Positions 51,728 through 60,138 of a DNA stretch of 61,562 nucleotides are shown here, piece by piece (the first letter of the stretch is position 1; every line of letters starts with the position of its first letter). Source of the stretch: Acrocarpospora corrugata (GTDB lineage: Bacteria; Actinomycetota; Actinomycetes; Streptosporangiales; Streptosporangiaceae); assembly GCF_009687845.1 (NCBI RefSeq), contig NZ_BLAD01000087.1, positions 1-61,562 on the forward strand. Reading direction: 5' to 3'. Below the pieces are notes generated by a model that saw nothing but the letters and a program-made list of their open reading frames with translations, was not told the origin of the DNA and did no database searches. A program made the position numbers and the translations under genes.

Positions 51728-52459
51728 ATGTGTCACAGCACGGACAGCCGCCCGCCCGCTCCGCCCGTCGTGGGCGAGGTGGCCTCACACGGCACGACCG
51801 AGCTGGTTTCCGGGGACGGCACGAGGGTGCTCGCCTATCGTGCCGAACCGGTTACCCCCAACGGGCGTTCCGTGGTCATCCTGCCCGACATCCGGGGGCT
51901 CCACCCGTACTACCGGGACCTGGCCGTCCGGTTCGCCGAGGCCGGGTTCCGGGTGATCGCCATCGACTACTTCGGCCGTACCGCCGGGGACGACGACGAC
52001 CGGGGCGAAGCCTTCGACTGGCAGTCGAAGATCGGTGAGGTGACGCCGGAGCAGGTCCGCCTCGACGTCGCCGCCGCCGCGAAGGAGCTGCCAGGCCCGG
52101 TGTTCACGGTCGGGTTCTGCTTCGGCGGCTCGCAGTCGTGGTGGCTCGGCGCGAACGGCAACGGGCTCGCCGGAGCGATCGGCTTCTACGGCGCGATCCG
52201 CCGGATCGGCGACCTTCCGGACACGCCGGGCGCCCCGATCCTGCTCCTGCGCGGCGGCGCCGACACCGCCTCCACGGACGAGGAGTTCGAAACTTTCACG
52301 GCCACGCTCGACCGGGCGGGCACCGAAAATGAGACCCACATCTACCCGGGCGCGCCGCATTCCTTCTTCGATCGATCGTTCGCCGAATGGTCGGACGCCT
52401 GCGCCGACGCCTGGCGGCAGATCCTGTCCTTCACCGAACGCCACGCGCCGCCGCGCTAG
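51728..52459 (+). CDS. Dienelactone hydrolase family protein
   Basis: 243-residue alpha/beta hydrolase of the DLH family, which uses Cys instead of Ser. Nucleophile Cys in FTVGFCFGGSQSWW; Asp in LLRGGADTAS; His in GAPHSFFDR; the substrate-side Glu/Arg region is at LPDIRGLHPYYRDLA. The catalytic triad is complete. Members open cyclic esters from aromatic degradation, but many act on other lactones or esters. It stands alone behind the sugar regulon with its own inverted-repeat operator. Confidence 0.9.
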   Translation: MCHSTDSRPPAPPVVGEVASHGTTELVSGDGTRVLAYRAEPVTPNGRSVVILPDIRGLHPYYRDLAVRFAEAGFRVIAIDYFGRTAGDDDDRGEAFDWQSKIGEVTPEQVRLDVAAAAKELPGPVFTVGFCFGGSQSWWLGANGNGLAGAIGFYGAIRRIGDLPDTPGAPILLLRGGADTASTDEEFETFTATLDRAGTENETHIYPGAPHSFFDRSFAEWSDACADAWRQILSFTERHAPPR

Positions 52460-52599
52460 CCGCGCATAGATGGCGCATGGACCGTGCCCAACGCTGAACC
52501 GTGCCACGCCCTCCGCCGTAGCTGCTGGCGAGGGGCTGTCGAGATTCTCGATCAACGGAGTGGTCATGAAGATGCGATGCGAGTCGGCGGGGTCCAGCG

Positions 52600-54738
52600 T
52601 TGCCTAGATCGCTTGAGGTGCTCACCACCGAGCTGGCCATCGGGGGGATGACCTGCGCCGCCTGCGCGTCCAGGATCGAGCGCAGCCTGCGCCGGTTCCA
52701 CGGCGTGTCGGTGACGGTCAACTACGCGACCGAGCAGGCCACCGTCACCCACCCGGCCGCCATCGACCCCGCCACCCTGGTGGCGGAGGTCGAACGGGCC
52801 GGCTACACGGCCGAACTACGCCAGGCGATCCGCTCGGAAGAGCCCCTGCGGGCCCTGGAGGAGCGCCTGATCATCGCCGCCAGCTGCGCGGCCGGCGTGA
52901 TCGCGCCCACGCTGATCCCGGCTCTGTGGGCGCCCGGCTGGGAGTGGATCTCGCTGGCGCTCACCATCCCCATCGTCGGGTATGGCGGCTGGCCGTTCCA
53001 CCGCGCCGCCTGGCTCGGCGTCCGCCGGGGCGTGATCACCATGGACGCCCTGGTGTCGCTGGGCACCCTGCTCGCCTTCGGCTGGTCGCTGGCCCAGCTG
53101 CTGTCGCCGCACGACCCCGCCCGGCCGCTCGGCTACTTCGAGATCGCCGCCGGGCTCACCGTCGCCCTCCTCACCGGCCGCTACCTGGAGGCCAGAGCCA
53201 AACGCCGAGCCGGTACGGCCCTGCGTTCCCTGCTCCAGCTCGGCGCCCACGAGGTCACCCTGCTCCGCAACGGCCGCGAGGTGCACGCCTCCGCCGAACG
53301 CCTGACCGTGGGCGACGCCTTCCTGGTCCGCCCCGGCGAGAAGATCGCCACCGACGGCGTCGTCATCGAAGGCTGCTCCGCCGTCGACGCCAGCCTGCTC
53401 ACCGGGGAATCCGTGCTGGTCGAGGTGAGCGCGGGCGACCCGGTGGCCGGCGCGACCGTGAACGCGGGCGGGCGGCTGGTGGTCCGGGCGGCCCGGGTCG
53501 GCCTCGACACCCGGCTCGCCCAGATCACCCGCCTGGTCGAGACCGCCCAATCCGGAAAAGTCGCAATACAGCGCCTGGCGGAGCGGCTGTCGGCGGTTTT
53601 CGTCCCCACCGTCCTCGCGGTCGCCGTCGCCACCCTGCTGATCTGGTTCGCCCTGGGCGCGCCCGCCTCCGACGCCATCGGCGCCGCCATCGCGGTCCTG
53701 ATCGTGGTGTCCCCGCGCGCGCTCGGCCTGGCCACCCCGACCGCCCTGCTCACCGGCACCGGCCGGGGCGCGCAACTCGGCATCCTGGTCAAGGACGCGG
53801 AGACGTTGGAGCGTACCCGCAAGATCGACACGATCGTGCTGAACAAGACCGGCACGGTGACCGAAGGGCGGATGCGGCTGGTCACCGTGGTCGCCGCGGA
53901 AGGCGAAACCCGGGACGAGATCCTCGCCCTGGCCGGCGCGGTGGAACGCGCGTCCGACCATCCCATCGCGCGGGCCATCGACGAAGCCGGTAACTCGGCC
54001 TTACCGGTCGACGAGTTCGCCGCGCTGCCCGGTCTCGGCGTCGAAGGGTGGGTGGCCGGGAAGTGGGTGCTGGTCGGGCGGCGGGAGCTCGTGGTGCAGC
54101 GGTGGGGGGAACTGCCGCGGCAGCTGGAGGAGGCGCTGGGCGAGACCGCAGGCACCGCGGTCGTGGTGGCGTGGGACGGGATAGCGCGCGGGGTGCTGGT
54201 GGTCGCCGATGTGGTGAAACCGACGTCGGCGCAGGCCGTACGGGAGCTGAAGGCGCTGGGGCTGGCGCCGTTCCTGCTGACCGGGGATCGGGCGCCGGTG
54301 GCGGAGGCGGTGGCGGCCGAGGTCGGGGTGGAGACGGTGGTGGCCGGGCTGCTGCCGGAGGGGAAGGTCCAGGCGATCCGGGAGCTCCAGCGGCAGGGGC
54401 GGGTCGTCGCCATGGTCGGCGACGGGGTCAACGACGCGGCGGCGCTCGCTCAGGCGGACCTCGGGATCGCGATGGGGAAGGCCACCGATCCGGCCATCGA
54501 GGCGTCGGATCTGACGTTGGTCCGCCGTGACCTGCGGGTCGCCGCCGACGCGATCCGGCTGTCCAGGCGGACGCTGGCGACCATCAGGGGGAACCTTTTC
54601 TGGGCGTTCGCGTACAACCTGGTGGCTCTGCCGCTGGCCGCTGCCGGTGTGCTCGACCCCATGCTCGCGGGTGTGGCGATGGCGCTGTCCAGCGTTCTGG
54701 TGGTGGGCAACAGTCTGCGGTTGAGGCGGTTCCGCTAG
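52600..54738 (+). CDS. Heavy-metal P1B-type ATPase homologue lacking catalytic Asp and CPC
   Basis: 712 residues, the full length of a CopA-like pump. The start is probably the TTG at 52600 (GGCGGGG upstream). Intact parts: metal-binding domain GMTCAACAS (Cys19, Cys22), actuator-domain TGES (268-271), HP of the nucleotide domain (His454-Pro455), hinge GDGVND (607-612), and the last membrane motifs YN and MALSS. Two hallmark motifs are changed. The phosphorylation site DKTGT is NKTGT (Asn415, codon AAC). The membrane metal site CPC is SPR (Ser371-Pro372-Arg373). Without the acceptor Asp it cannot form the phosphoenzyme, so it cannot pump by the P-type cycle. Fold integrity and the absence of stops argue for retention in another role such as metal sensing, buffering or regulation. 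Confidence 0.88.
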   Translation: MPRSLEVLTTELAIGGMTCAACASRIERSLRRFHGVSVTVNYATEQATVTHPAAIDPATLVAEVERAGYTAELRQAIRSEEPLRALEERLIIAASCAAGVIAPTLIPALWAPGWEWISLALTIPIVGYGGWPFHRAAWLGVRRGVITMDALVSLGTLLAFGWSLAQLLSPHDPARPLGYFEIAAGLTVALLTGRYLEARAKRRAGTALRSLLQLGAHEVTLLRNGREVHASAERLTVGDAFLVRPGEKIATDGVVIEGCSAVDASLLTGESVLVEVSAGDPVAGATVNAGGRLVVRAARVGLDTRLAQITRLVETAQSGKVAIQRLAERLSAVFVPTVLAVAVATLLIWFALGAPASDAIGAAIAVLIVVSPRALGLATPTALLTGTGRGAQLGILVKDAETLERTRKIDTIVLNKTGTVTEGRMRLVTVVAAEGETRDEILALAGAVERASDHPIARAIDEAGNSALPVDEFAALPGLGVEGWVAGKWVLVGRRELVVQRWGELPRQLEEALGETAGTAVVVAWDGIARGVLVVADVVKPTSAQAVRELKALGLAPFLLTGDRAPVAEAVAAEVGVETVVAGLLPEGKVQAIRELQRQGRVVAMVGDGVNDAAALAQADLGIAMGKATDPAIEASDLTLVRRDLRVAADAIRLSRRTLATIRGNLFWAFAYNLVALPLAAAGVLDPMLAGVAMALSSVLVVGNSLRLRRFR

Positions 54739-55442
54739 TTCATCCAGTGCCACATCCCGATGCGTACGGGCACGCCGAGGGACGCGTGCACCAGGGGAGG
54801 GCCGACCGGGGAGGGGAGACCGGCCGCCCGGAGAACGGTTTCGTCGAGATTCAGGAGATCGGCCCGATTGAGCGGCCAAGGGGGATGTTCGACCGTCGCC
54901 GCGGCGAGCCGCCCGGCGACCAGATTGAAGAGCTGATACCGAGCCGTCAGGAAATGGGCCAGTTCATCAGGGGAGTCGAGCTGGGGGCCCACCCGGACGT
55001 CCAGATTGGCACGTGCGCCCGAGCGTCGGCGCTGACTGCGATAGGTCCAGCGCGTGGCCGCACAACTGACGGACATATCCGACCAGAAATAGGGAAGGCG
55101 GAATCCCGCCCGCCCACCGAGCACCGCGGGAAGCCGGGCGGCGTCCAAAGAGAAGAACCAGACACCGGAACGACCGGCGGCGTCCGTGACATAAGTACGG
55201 ACATTCGTCTCCGGGAAACGCGATATCCAGGGCAAAGGAGGAGTGCCAGCTACACGAACCCCTTTCATGAGAAAAGGGACCAAACCCACCCAAGCACTGC
55301 CATCGAACGTTTCGACGGCAAGCTCCGCCGGCAGCAGACCGGCGACGGATTCAACCGGAAAACGCCAGTGCACGAAGGTCAGCTCGGACCAGCGCTGGTG
55401 CATGACCGGCCTGGTCGCGGTGGGAGAAGCTGGGGCTCGCAT
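54735..55442 (-). CDS. DUF2071 (YqjF-like) protein
   Basis: 235 residues. Recognised by [48 protein letters not shown], the conserved opening of DUF2071 proteins. It continues with [36 protein letters not shown] and ends RIGMWHWMN. The family has an acetoacetate-decarboxylase-like fold and no established function. Its stop codon shares the palindromic CTAG (54735-54738) with the stop of the P-type ATPase, so the two convergent genes overlap by 4 bp. Confidence 0.85.
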   Translation of the reverse strand: MRAPASPTATRPVMHQRWSELTFVHWRFPVESVAGLLPAELAVETFDGSAWVGLVPFLMKGVRVAGTPPLPWISRFPETNVRTYVTDAAGRSGVWFFSLDAARLPAVLGGRAGFRLPYFWSDMSVSCAATRWTYRSQRRRSGARANLDVRVGPQLDSPDELAHFLTARYQLFNLVAGRLAAATVEHPPWPLNRADLLNLDETVLRAAGLPSPVGPPLVHASLGVPVRIGMWHWMN

Positions 55443-55614
55443 GACGTGCTCCTACCCGGCGACAACCGATGCACCGATATGAGGATGTTCGTGGATTAGT
55501 CCAAAATGATGCGCGTCTGTTACCTCAGCCGCCACAATAGCCACCGGAAACCAAGGATCGGTCCATACAAGCACGACGAAACCGGCGTCCCAACGCGCCC
55601 GGAGGCCAAGCGCA

Positions 55615-57345
55615 ATGGCCCAAGCGCACTCCGAACCCCGCCGCTCCCGCCTGCGCCTCCTCGTGCCCGGCGTCCTGGTCGCGATCGCGGTTCCCGTCGT
55701 CCTCGTGGCCACCCGCAGCGAGACCACCGTGGTCCCCATCGCCGCCGAGCGCCCCACCGACGCGCGAACTCAACGAGACCAGCCCCTGGAACCCGGCGAC
55801 GCAGATCACCCCCACCCGGTACGCGGACGACGCCGCCCTCGAACTCGGCACGCGTTTCACCGTGGCCAAGGAGGGACTGGTCGCCGGAGTGCGCTTCTTC
55901 AAGGCGGCGGGCGAGACCGGCAGGCACACCGGCAGCCTGTGGACCTCCCGCGGCGTGAGGCTGGCCCGGGTCACCTTCACCGCCGAGACCAGATCAGGCT
56001 GGCAGGAAGCCCGCTTCGCCGAGCCGGTGACCGTACACCCCGGCCAGACCTACACGATCTCCTACCACAGCGACAACGGCACCTACGCGGGCACCCGCGG
56101 CTCCCTCGCCGCGACCGAGCCCTTGGCCGCCGCCCGCCAGCGCACCGGCGTCTACCGGTATGGCAAGAGCCGCTTCCCGGACAAATGGAACCCCAAGAAC
56201 TACACGTACTACGTGGACCCGATCTTCCAGTGGTGGGAAACCGTCACCAGGCCGAACCCGGCCCCCGGCACGACGCCCCCGGCCCCCGGCACCCCCACAC
56301 CGACTCCGCCCCGGCCGACGATCACCGTGACCGCGTCAGCGGCGGTCCCGAGCGCGACCTTCTCCCCGCTCCCCATCCCGCCGCCGTCCCCATCACCGTC
56401 GCTCACCCTGTCGCCGTCGCCCTCGGTGTCGCCCACGCCATCACCTTCTCCGTCTGCGTCACCTTCTCCGTCGCCCTCGCCGTCACCTTCGCGAACCCCC
56501 ACGCGCTCCGCCACGCCGACCCGACTCCCGCTCCCACCAAGCCCGACCAGGACCCCGCCCCCACCGGCCGTTTCCCCGACGCCGGATCGACCGGCGTGAC
56601 CCCCGGCACCCAGCTCACCGTGATCAACGGCGACCAGACCTTCGCCACCGACGGCCAGACCATCACCGGCCGTGAGTTCCGCGGCTTCGTCAAGGTCACC
56701 GGCGCCAACATCACCTTCAAGGACTGCGTCTTCCGGGGCGGCTCCACCAACCGCACCATCCCGCTGTTCGACAGCACCCGCGGCCGCAACACGGTGGTCA
56801 CCGACTCCGAGTTCAACCCCGCCAACCCCAGCCCCGGCATCGACGGCGCCTGGACCCGCAACACCCAGATCCTGCGCAGCGAGTTCCGCGGCAGCACCGA
56901 CGGCCTCAAAGCCGGCAGCGGCACAGTCCTCCAGGACTCCTACATCCACGAACTGCGCTGGTTCGCCTCCGACCCCGACCAGAACGGCGGCCCCACCCAC
57001 AACGACGGCGTCCAGTCCCTGGCCGGCGAATCCAGCGTGACCCTCCGCCACAACACCATCGACCTGACCACCTCCAAGGACGCCAACGCCGCCCTGCAGT
57101 CCTCCGCCCCCAACACCACCGTCGTAGACAACTACCTGGACGGCGGCGGCTGCACCCTCAACTTCAGCCACAACGGCCTAAACGGCTCCCTAACCGGCAT
57201 CAAGGTCACCGGCAACCAGTTCGGCCGCAACTCCTTCTTCGACTGCCCCATCCTCATCAGCACCCGAACAACCCTCACCGAACTAACCGGCAACGTCTTC
57301 GCTGACACCAACCGCCCCATCCCCCAGCCGGAACGCCACGACTGA
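55615..57345 (+). pseudogene. Surface protein, DUF4082 domain plus right-handed beta-helix, with two compensating frameshifts
   Basis: The ATG at 55615 has GGAGG 9 bp upstream. It encodes a basic, hydrophobic export signal ([23 protein letters not shown]) in frame 1. The DUF4082 domain ([22 protein letters not shown] to [10 protein letters not shown]) is read only in the +1 frame, starting near 55765, where one extra base seems present (GACGCGCGAACTC). After a long Pro/Ser/Thr linker (about 56240-56520), the C-terminal parallel beta-helix (VINGDQTFATDGQTITGREF to FADTNRPIPQPERHD) is back in frame 1. Two opposite indels would give an out-of-frame middle but no early stop. The cause may be real indels, sequence error or recoding. 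A full protein would be a carbohydrate-active or adhesive wall protein. Confidence 0.7.
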
Positions 57346-57382
57346 GCCCGGATCGCGCCGTCGGCACCCGGGGGACTCCACG

Positions 57383-57538
57383 GTGTCCCCCGGCCCGAGC
57401 GCGACCGCACGCACCGACCAGAACGGCGGCGGCTGCACCCTCAATTTCGGCCACAACCACCCCCTCGCCGGCATCAAGTCACCGGCCACCAATTCGTCCG
57501 CAACTCTCCTTCAAATGCCCAATCCTCCTCAATATTGA
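57383..57538 (+). pseudogene. Decayed partial tandem copy of the beta-helix gene tail
   Basis: 57421-57515 repeats, with many changes, the stretch 57137-57235 of the gene just upstream. NGGGCTLNFGHNHPLAGIK here corresponds to GGGCTLNFSHNGLNGSLTGIK there. After 13 shared positions around ATNSSATL versus GNQFGRNS the frame drifts and stops at a TGA (57536-57538). It occupies the spot where an FxSxx precursor gene would be expected upstream of the radical SAM gene, but its product ends NPPQY and does not fit that motif. Confidence 0.7.
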
Positions 57539-57592
57539 CTGCATGGGAAAAATGGGGCGGAATGGTGGTGGCGCAAGGAAAGGTGTGCCCTC

Positions 57593-58831
57593 TTGGTGCA
57601 GAACCGAGAACCAAACAGGCCGCCACCCGAAACCCTGTTCCCCGCGAAGCTGGATGTCGAGGGGCTGCTGGCCTCGGGATGGCGTCCGCTGGCTTTCCGT
57701 CAGTTCATCCTGAAGCTGCACAGCCGCTGCGATCTCGCCTGCCGCCACTGCTACGTGTATGAGATGGCCGACCAAAGCTGGAAAGCACAGCCGCGCCGAA
57801 TGTCGACAACGGTCATGGATCACACGGCCTCCCGGATCGCCGAACACGCGCTGACCCACGGGCTCGGCGACATTGAGATCATTCTGCACGGCGGTGAGCC
57901 GCTTCTGGCGGGCCGTGATCGAGTCGACTACGTGGTTCGCGCCATTCGGGCGGCTGCCGCGGACGTGGGCACCCGGGTCCGGGTGAGTATTCAGACCAAC
58001 GGCATACGCCTGGACGACGCTTTCCTCCGCCTCTTCGAGGAACTGGAGATACGGGTCGGCGTCAGCTTCGACGGCTACGCGGAGGCACACGACCGGCAAC
58101 GCCGGTTCGCCGACGGCCGGGGTAGCCACACCCTGGTCTCCCACTCGATCCGCCGCTTGGCGGGCGGCCGATATCACGGTCTCTTCGGCGGTCTCCTCTG
58201 CACGATCGACCTCGACAACCATCCGCTGGACACCTACGAAGCACTGATCGCCTTCGACCCGCCCACCGTGGACTTCCTGCTCCCGCATGGCAACTGGTCC
58301 ACACCGCCTCCCGGCCGAGTGGCCGGCGCGCCGGAGACGCCGTACGCCGACTGGCTCATCGCGGTCTTCGATCGCTGGTACGGCGCAGCCACCATGGAGA
58401 CGGAAGTCAGGCTGTTCCAAGAGATCATGCGCCTGCTTTCCGGCGCCGCCTCGCGGAGCGAGACGGTCGGGCTTTCACCTTCGCTCATGGCGGTGGTAGA
58501 AACCGACGGGAGCATTGAGCAGTCGGATATCTTGAAGTCCGCATATCAAGGTGCGGCCGCCACCGGCCTCCACGTCCTCCGCGATCCTTTCGACGCGGCA
58601 CTGCTCCGGCCGGCCATGGTGGCGAGACAGATCGGCGTACGGGCACTCGGCCCGACCTGCACCGCTTGTGACATCCGGGCGATCTGCGGGGGAGGGCAAT
58701 ATGCTCATCGCTACAGCGATATCGAGGGATTCCTCGGCCCATCGGTTTACTGCCCGGATCTGTATAAACTCATCGCGCATATCAGCGAACGGTTCGCACG
58801 TGACATCGCCCGGCTGAAGGGAAATCTGTGA
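57593..58831 (+). CDS. fxsB: FxsB-like radical SAM/SPASM peptide maturase
   Basis: 412 residues. The start is the TTG at 57593 or the adjacent GTG at 57596, with GGAAAGG 9-12 bp upstream. Radical-SAM cluster: Cys46, Cys50 and Cys53 in CDLACRHCYVYE; SAM region HGGEPLLAGRDRVDYV; GVSFDGYAEAHDRQRRFADGRGSH; C-terminal SPASM Cys set in GPTCTACDIRAICGGGQYAHRY and PSVYCPDLYKLI, for auxiliary iron-sulfur clusters. The family forms C-C cyclophane links from an aromatic residue in a peptide substrate, typically one ending F-x-S-x-x. Its stop overlaps the start of the HExxH gene (TGATG), so the two enzymes are made together. No leader-peptide gene lies immediately upstream. Confidence 0.88.
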   Translation: MVQNREPNRPPPETLFPAKLDVEGLLASGWRPLAFRQFILKLHSRCDLACRHCYVYEMADQSWKAQPRRMSTTVMDHTASRIAEHALTHGLGDIEIILHGGEPLLAGRDRVDYVVRAIRAAAADVGTRVRVSIQTNGIRLDDAFLRLFEELEIRVGVSFDGYAEAHDRQRRFADGRGSHTLVSHSIRRLAGGRYHGLFGGLLCTIDLDNHPLDTYEALIAFDPPTVDFLLPHGNWSTPPPGRVAGAPETPYADWLIAVFDRWYGAATMETEVRLFQEIMRLLSGAASRSETVGLSPSLMAVVETDGSIEQSDILKSAYQGAAATGLHVLRDPFDAALLRPAMVARQIGVRALGPTCTACDIRAICGGGQYAHRYSDIEGFLGPSVYCPDLYKLIAHISERFARDIARLKGNL

Positions 58832-60132
58832 TGTCCGTATCGGACAGCACGTTCACCGACCTGGCAGAGGGCGGCGGCGGGGCGGCAGGGGCCCGCGAAC
58901 TGGGTATCGCACAGCGGAGCAGACGCACCCTCCTTATCCGCGGAGTTTTCGAAGAGTCGCAGCTCAATGGACATCCGGATGCGCCCTTCGTGGCTGATGC
59001 CTACGAGCACCTGCTGGCCCTGGAGAAATCCGCGCCCAGGCAGGTTGAGAGTATTCTGCAGCACCCCGCAGTCGGTGCCTGGGCATTGGGTGCGTACCGC
59101 TCCTTACGGCAAGGCGGTGCGGACCGTCCGGCGCGGCTGGGCGCGGTGGCCCTGGCGGCGTCCGCCGCCACTGGCGTCTCCTGCCGGATTCGGGTCCGGA
59201 TTCCGGAAGATGGTGTGCTGATGCTGCCCTCGCTCGGCCTGCTCTCCCTCGGGGTGAAGGCCGCGGGAGACGCAGAGGTCGAGGTGCGCCCGGACGAAAC
59301 GGGCGCGGTACTGGCCGGGGATGACTGGACGGCACGGGTAGAGCCGGGCGCCGACGACGATTCGGGCTGGCAGGCACTTCATCGGGTCCGAGTGGATCAA
59401 GGGTTCGAGGTCGTGGTCGATGACCTCGACCCCTATCGGTGGCCGGACGAGGTCGCGGTCGTCGGTCGCCTTGGCGAGGAGGAGCGCCGGCACTGGGAAT
59501 CCTGTTTGCGGGCAGCCTGGCACGTGCTGCGAGAGTGGCATCCCGTGGTCGCCGAGGAGCTCCGCGGCATCGTTCAGGTGATCACTCCGATCAAGGCGCC
59601 ACCGCAGGGGGGCGATAACAGCGCGTCGTCACGAGACACGTTTGGCACTGTCGCGATGTCCGCCCCAAGGCATGGCACCTGGCTGGCGGCCACTCTCGCG
59701 CACGAGCTCCAGCACGCCAAACTGGAGGCGCTCAACTACCTGATCCCGTTGATCCGACATGATCGGAACGATCATTTCTACGCCCCCTGGCGTCCTGACC
59801 CCCGCCCCGGATACGGCCTTCTTCACGGTGCGTACGCCTATCTCGGGGTGACCGAATTCTGGCGTCGGCAACATCGTCACGAGACGGGCGAACTCGCCAA
59901 CATCGGACAGGCGGAGTTCGCCCGCTGGCGCGAGGGCGTACGACTGGTCACCGACACGCTGCGGCGCGAGGAGTTGCTGACCGAGGCCGGCGAAGCCTTC
60001 GTCGCGGGCATGCGCCGGACTCTTGATCCAGCGCTCTCGATCCGGGTGACCGCGTCCGCCCAGGCACTGGCCGACAGCGCGGCCGCCCGTCATCGCGCCG
60101 CCTGGCTGGTCCGGAATTCCTCCGCCGGATAG
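58831..60132 (+). CDS. HExxH-type peptide beta-hydroxylase-like protein
   Basis: 433 residues from the ATG at 58831 (AAGGGAAA upstream, overlapping the maturase stop). The N-terminal helical region, SRRTLLIRGVFEESQLNGHPDAP to YRSLRQGGADRPARLGAVALAASAATG, resembles the non-catalytic part of FxSxx-linked HEXXH-motif proteins. The metal site is TLAHELQHAKLEALNYLIPL (His291, Glu292, His295). DHFYAPWRPDPRPGYGLLHGAYAYLGVTEFW supplies further conserved Arg/His residues. Part of this family are alpha-ketoglutarate-dependent iron enzymes that hydroxylate beta-carbons in peptides rather than zinc proteases. It very likely acts on the same substrate as the radical SAM enzyme. Confidence 0.85.
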   Translation: MSVSDSTFTDLAEGGGGAAGARELGIAQRSRRTLLIRGVFEESQLNGHPDAPFVADAYEHLLALEKSAPRQVESILQHPAVGAWALGAYRSLRQGGADRPARLGAVALAASAATGVSCRIRVRIPEDGVLMLPSLGLLSLGVKAAGDAEVEVRPDETGAVLAGDDWTARVEPGADDDSGWQALHRVRVDQGFEVVVDDLDPYRWPDEVAVVGRLGEEERRHWESCLRAAWHVLREWHPVVAEELRGIVQVITPIKAPPQGGDNSASSRDTFGTVAMSAPRHGTWLAATLAHELQHAKLEALNYLIPLIRHDRNDHFYAPWRPDPRPGYGLLHGAYAYLGVTEFWRRQHRHETGELANIGQAEFARWREGVRLVTDTLRREELLTEAGEAFVAGMRRTLDPALSIRVTASAQALADSAAARHRAAWLVRNSSAG

Positions 60133-60138
60133 AACCGG

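Noticed and set aside
54735-54738. Four-base overlap of convergent stop codons (CTAG)
   Set aside because: Curious but common in compact genomes. It has no regulatory meaning by itself.
57383-57538. 51-codon frame before fxsB as the FxSxx precursor
   Set aside because: It ends NPPQY, and its DNA is a worn copy of the beta-helix gene tail.
57543-57716. Short frame MGKMGRNGGG... upstream of and into fxsB, considered as a RiPP precursor
   Set aside because: It overlaps the fxsB coding sequence in another frame, ends in VSSS without the F-x-S-x-x pattern, and has no separate ribosome site.
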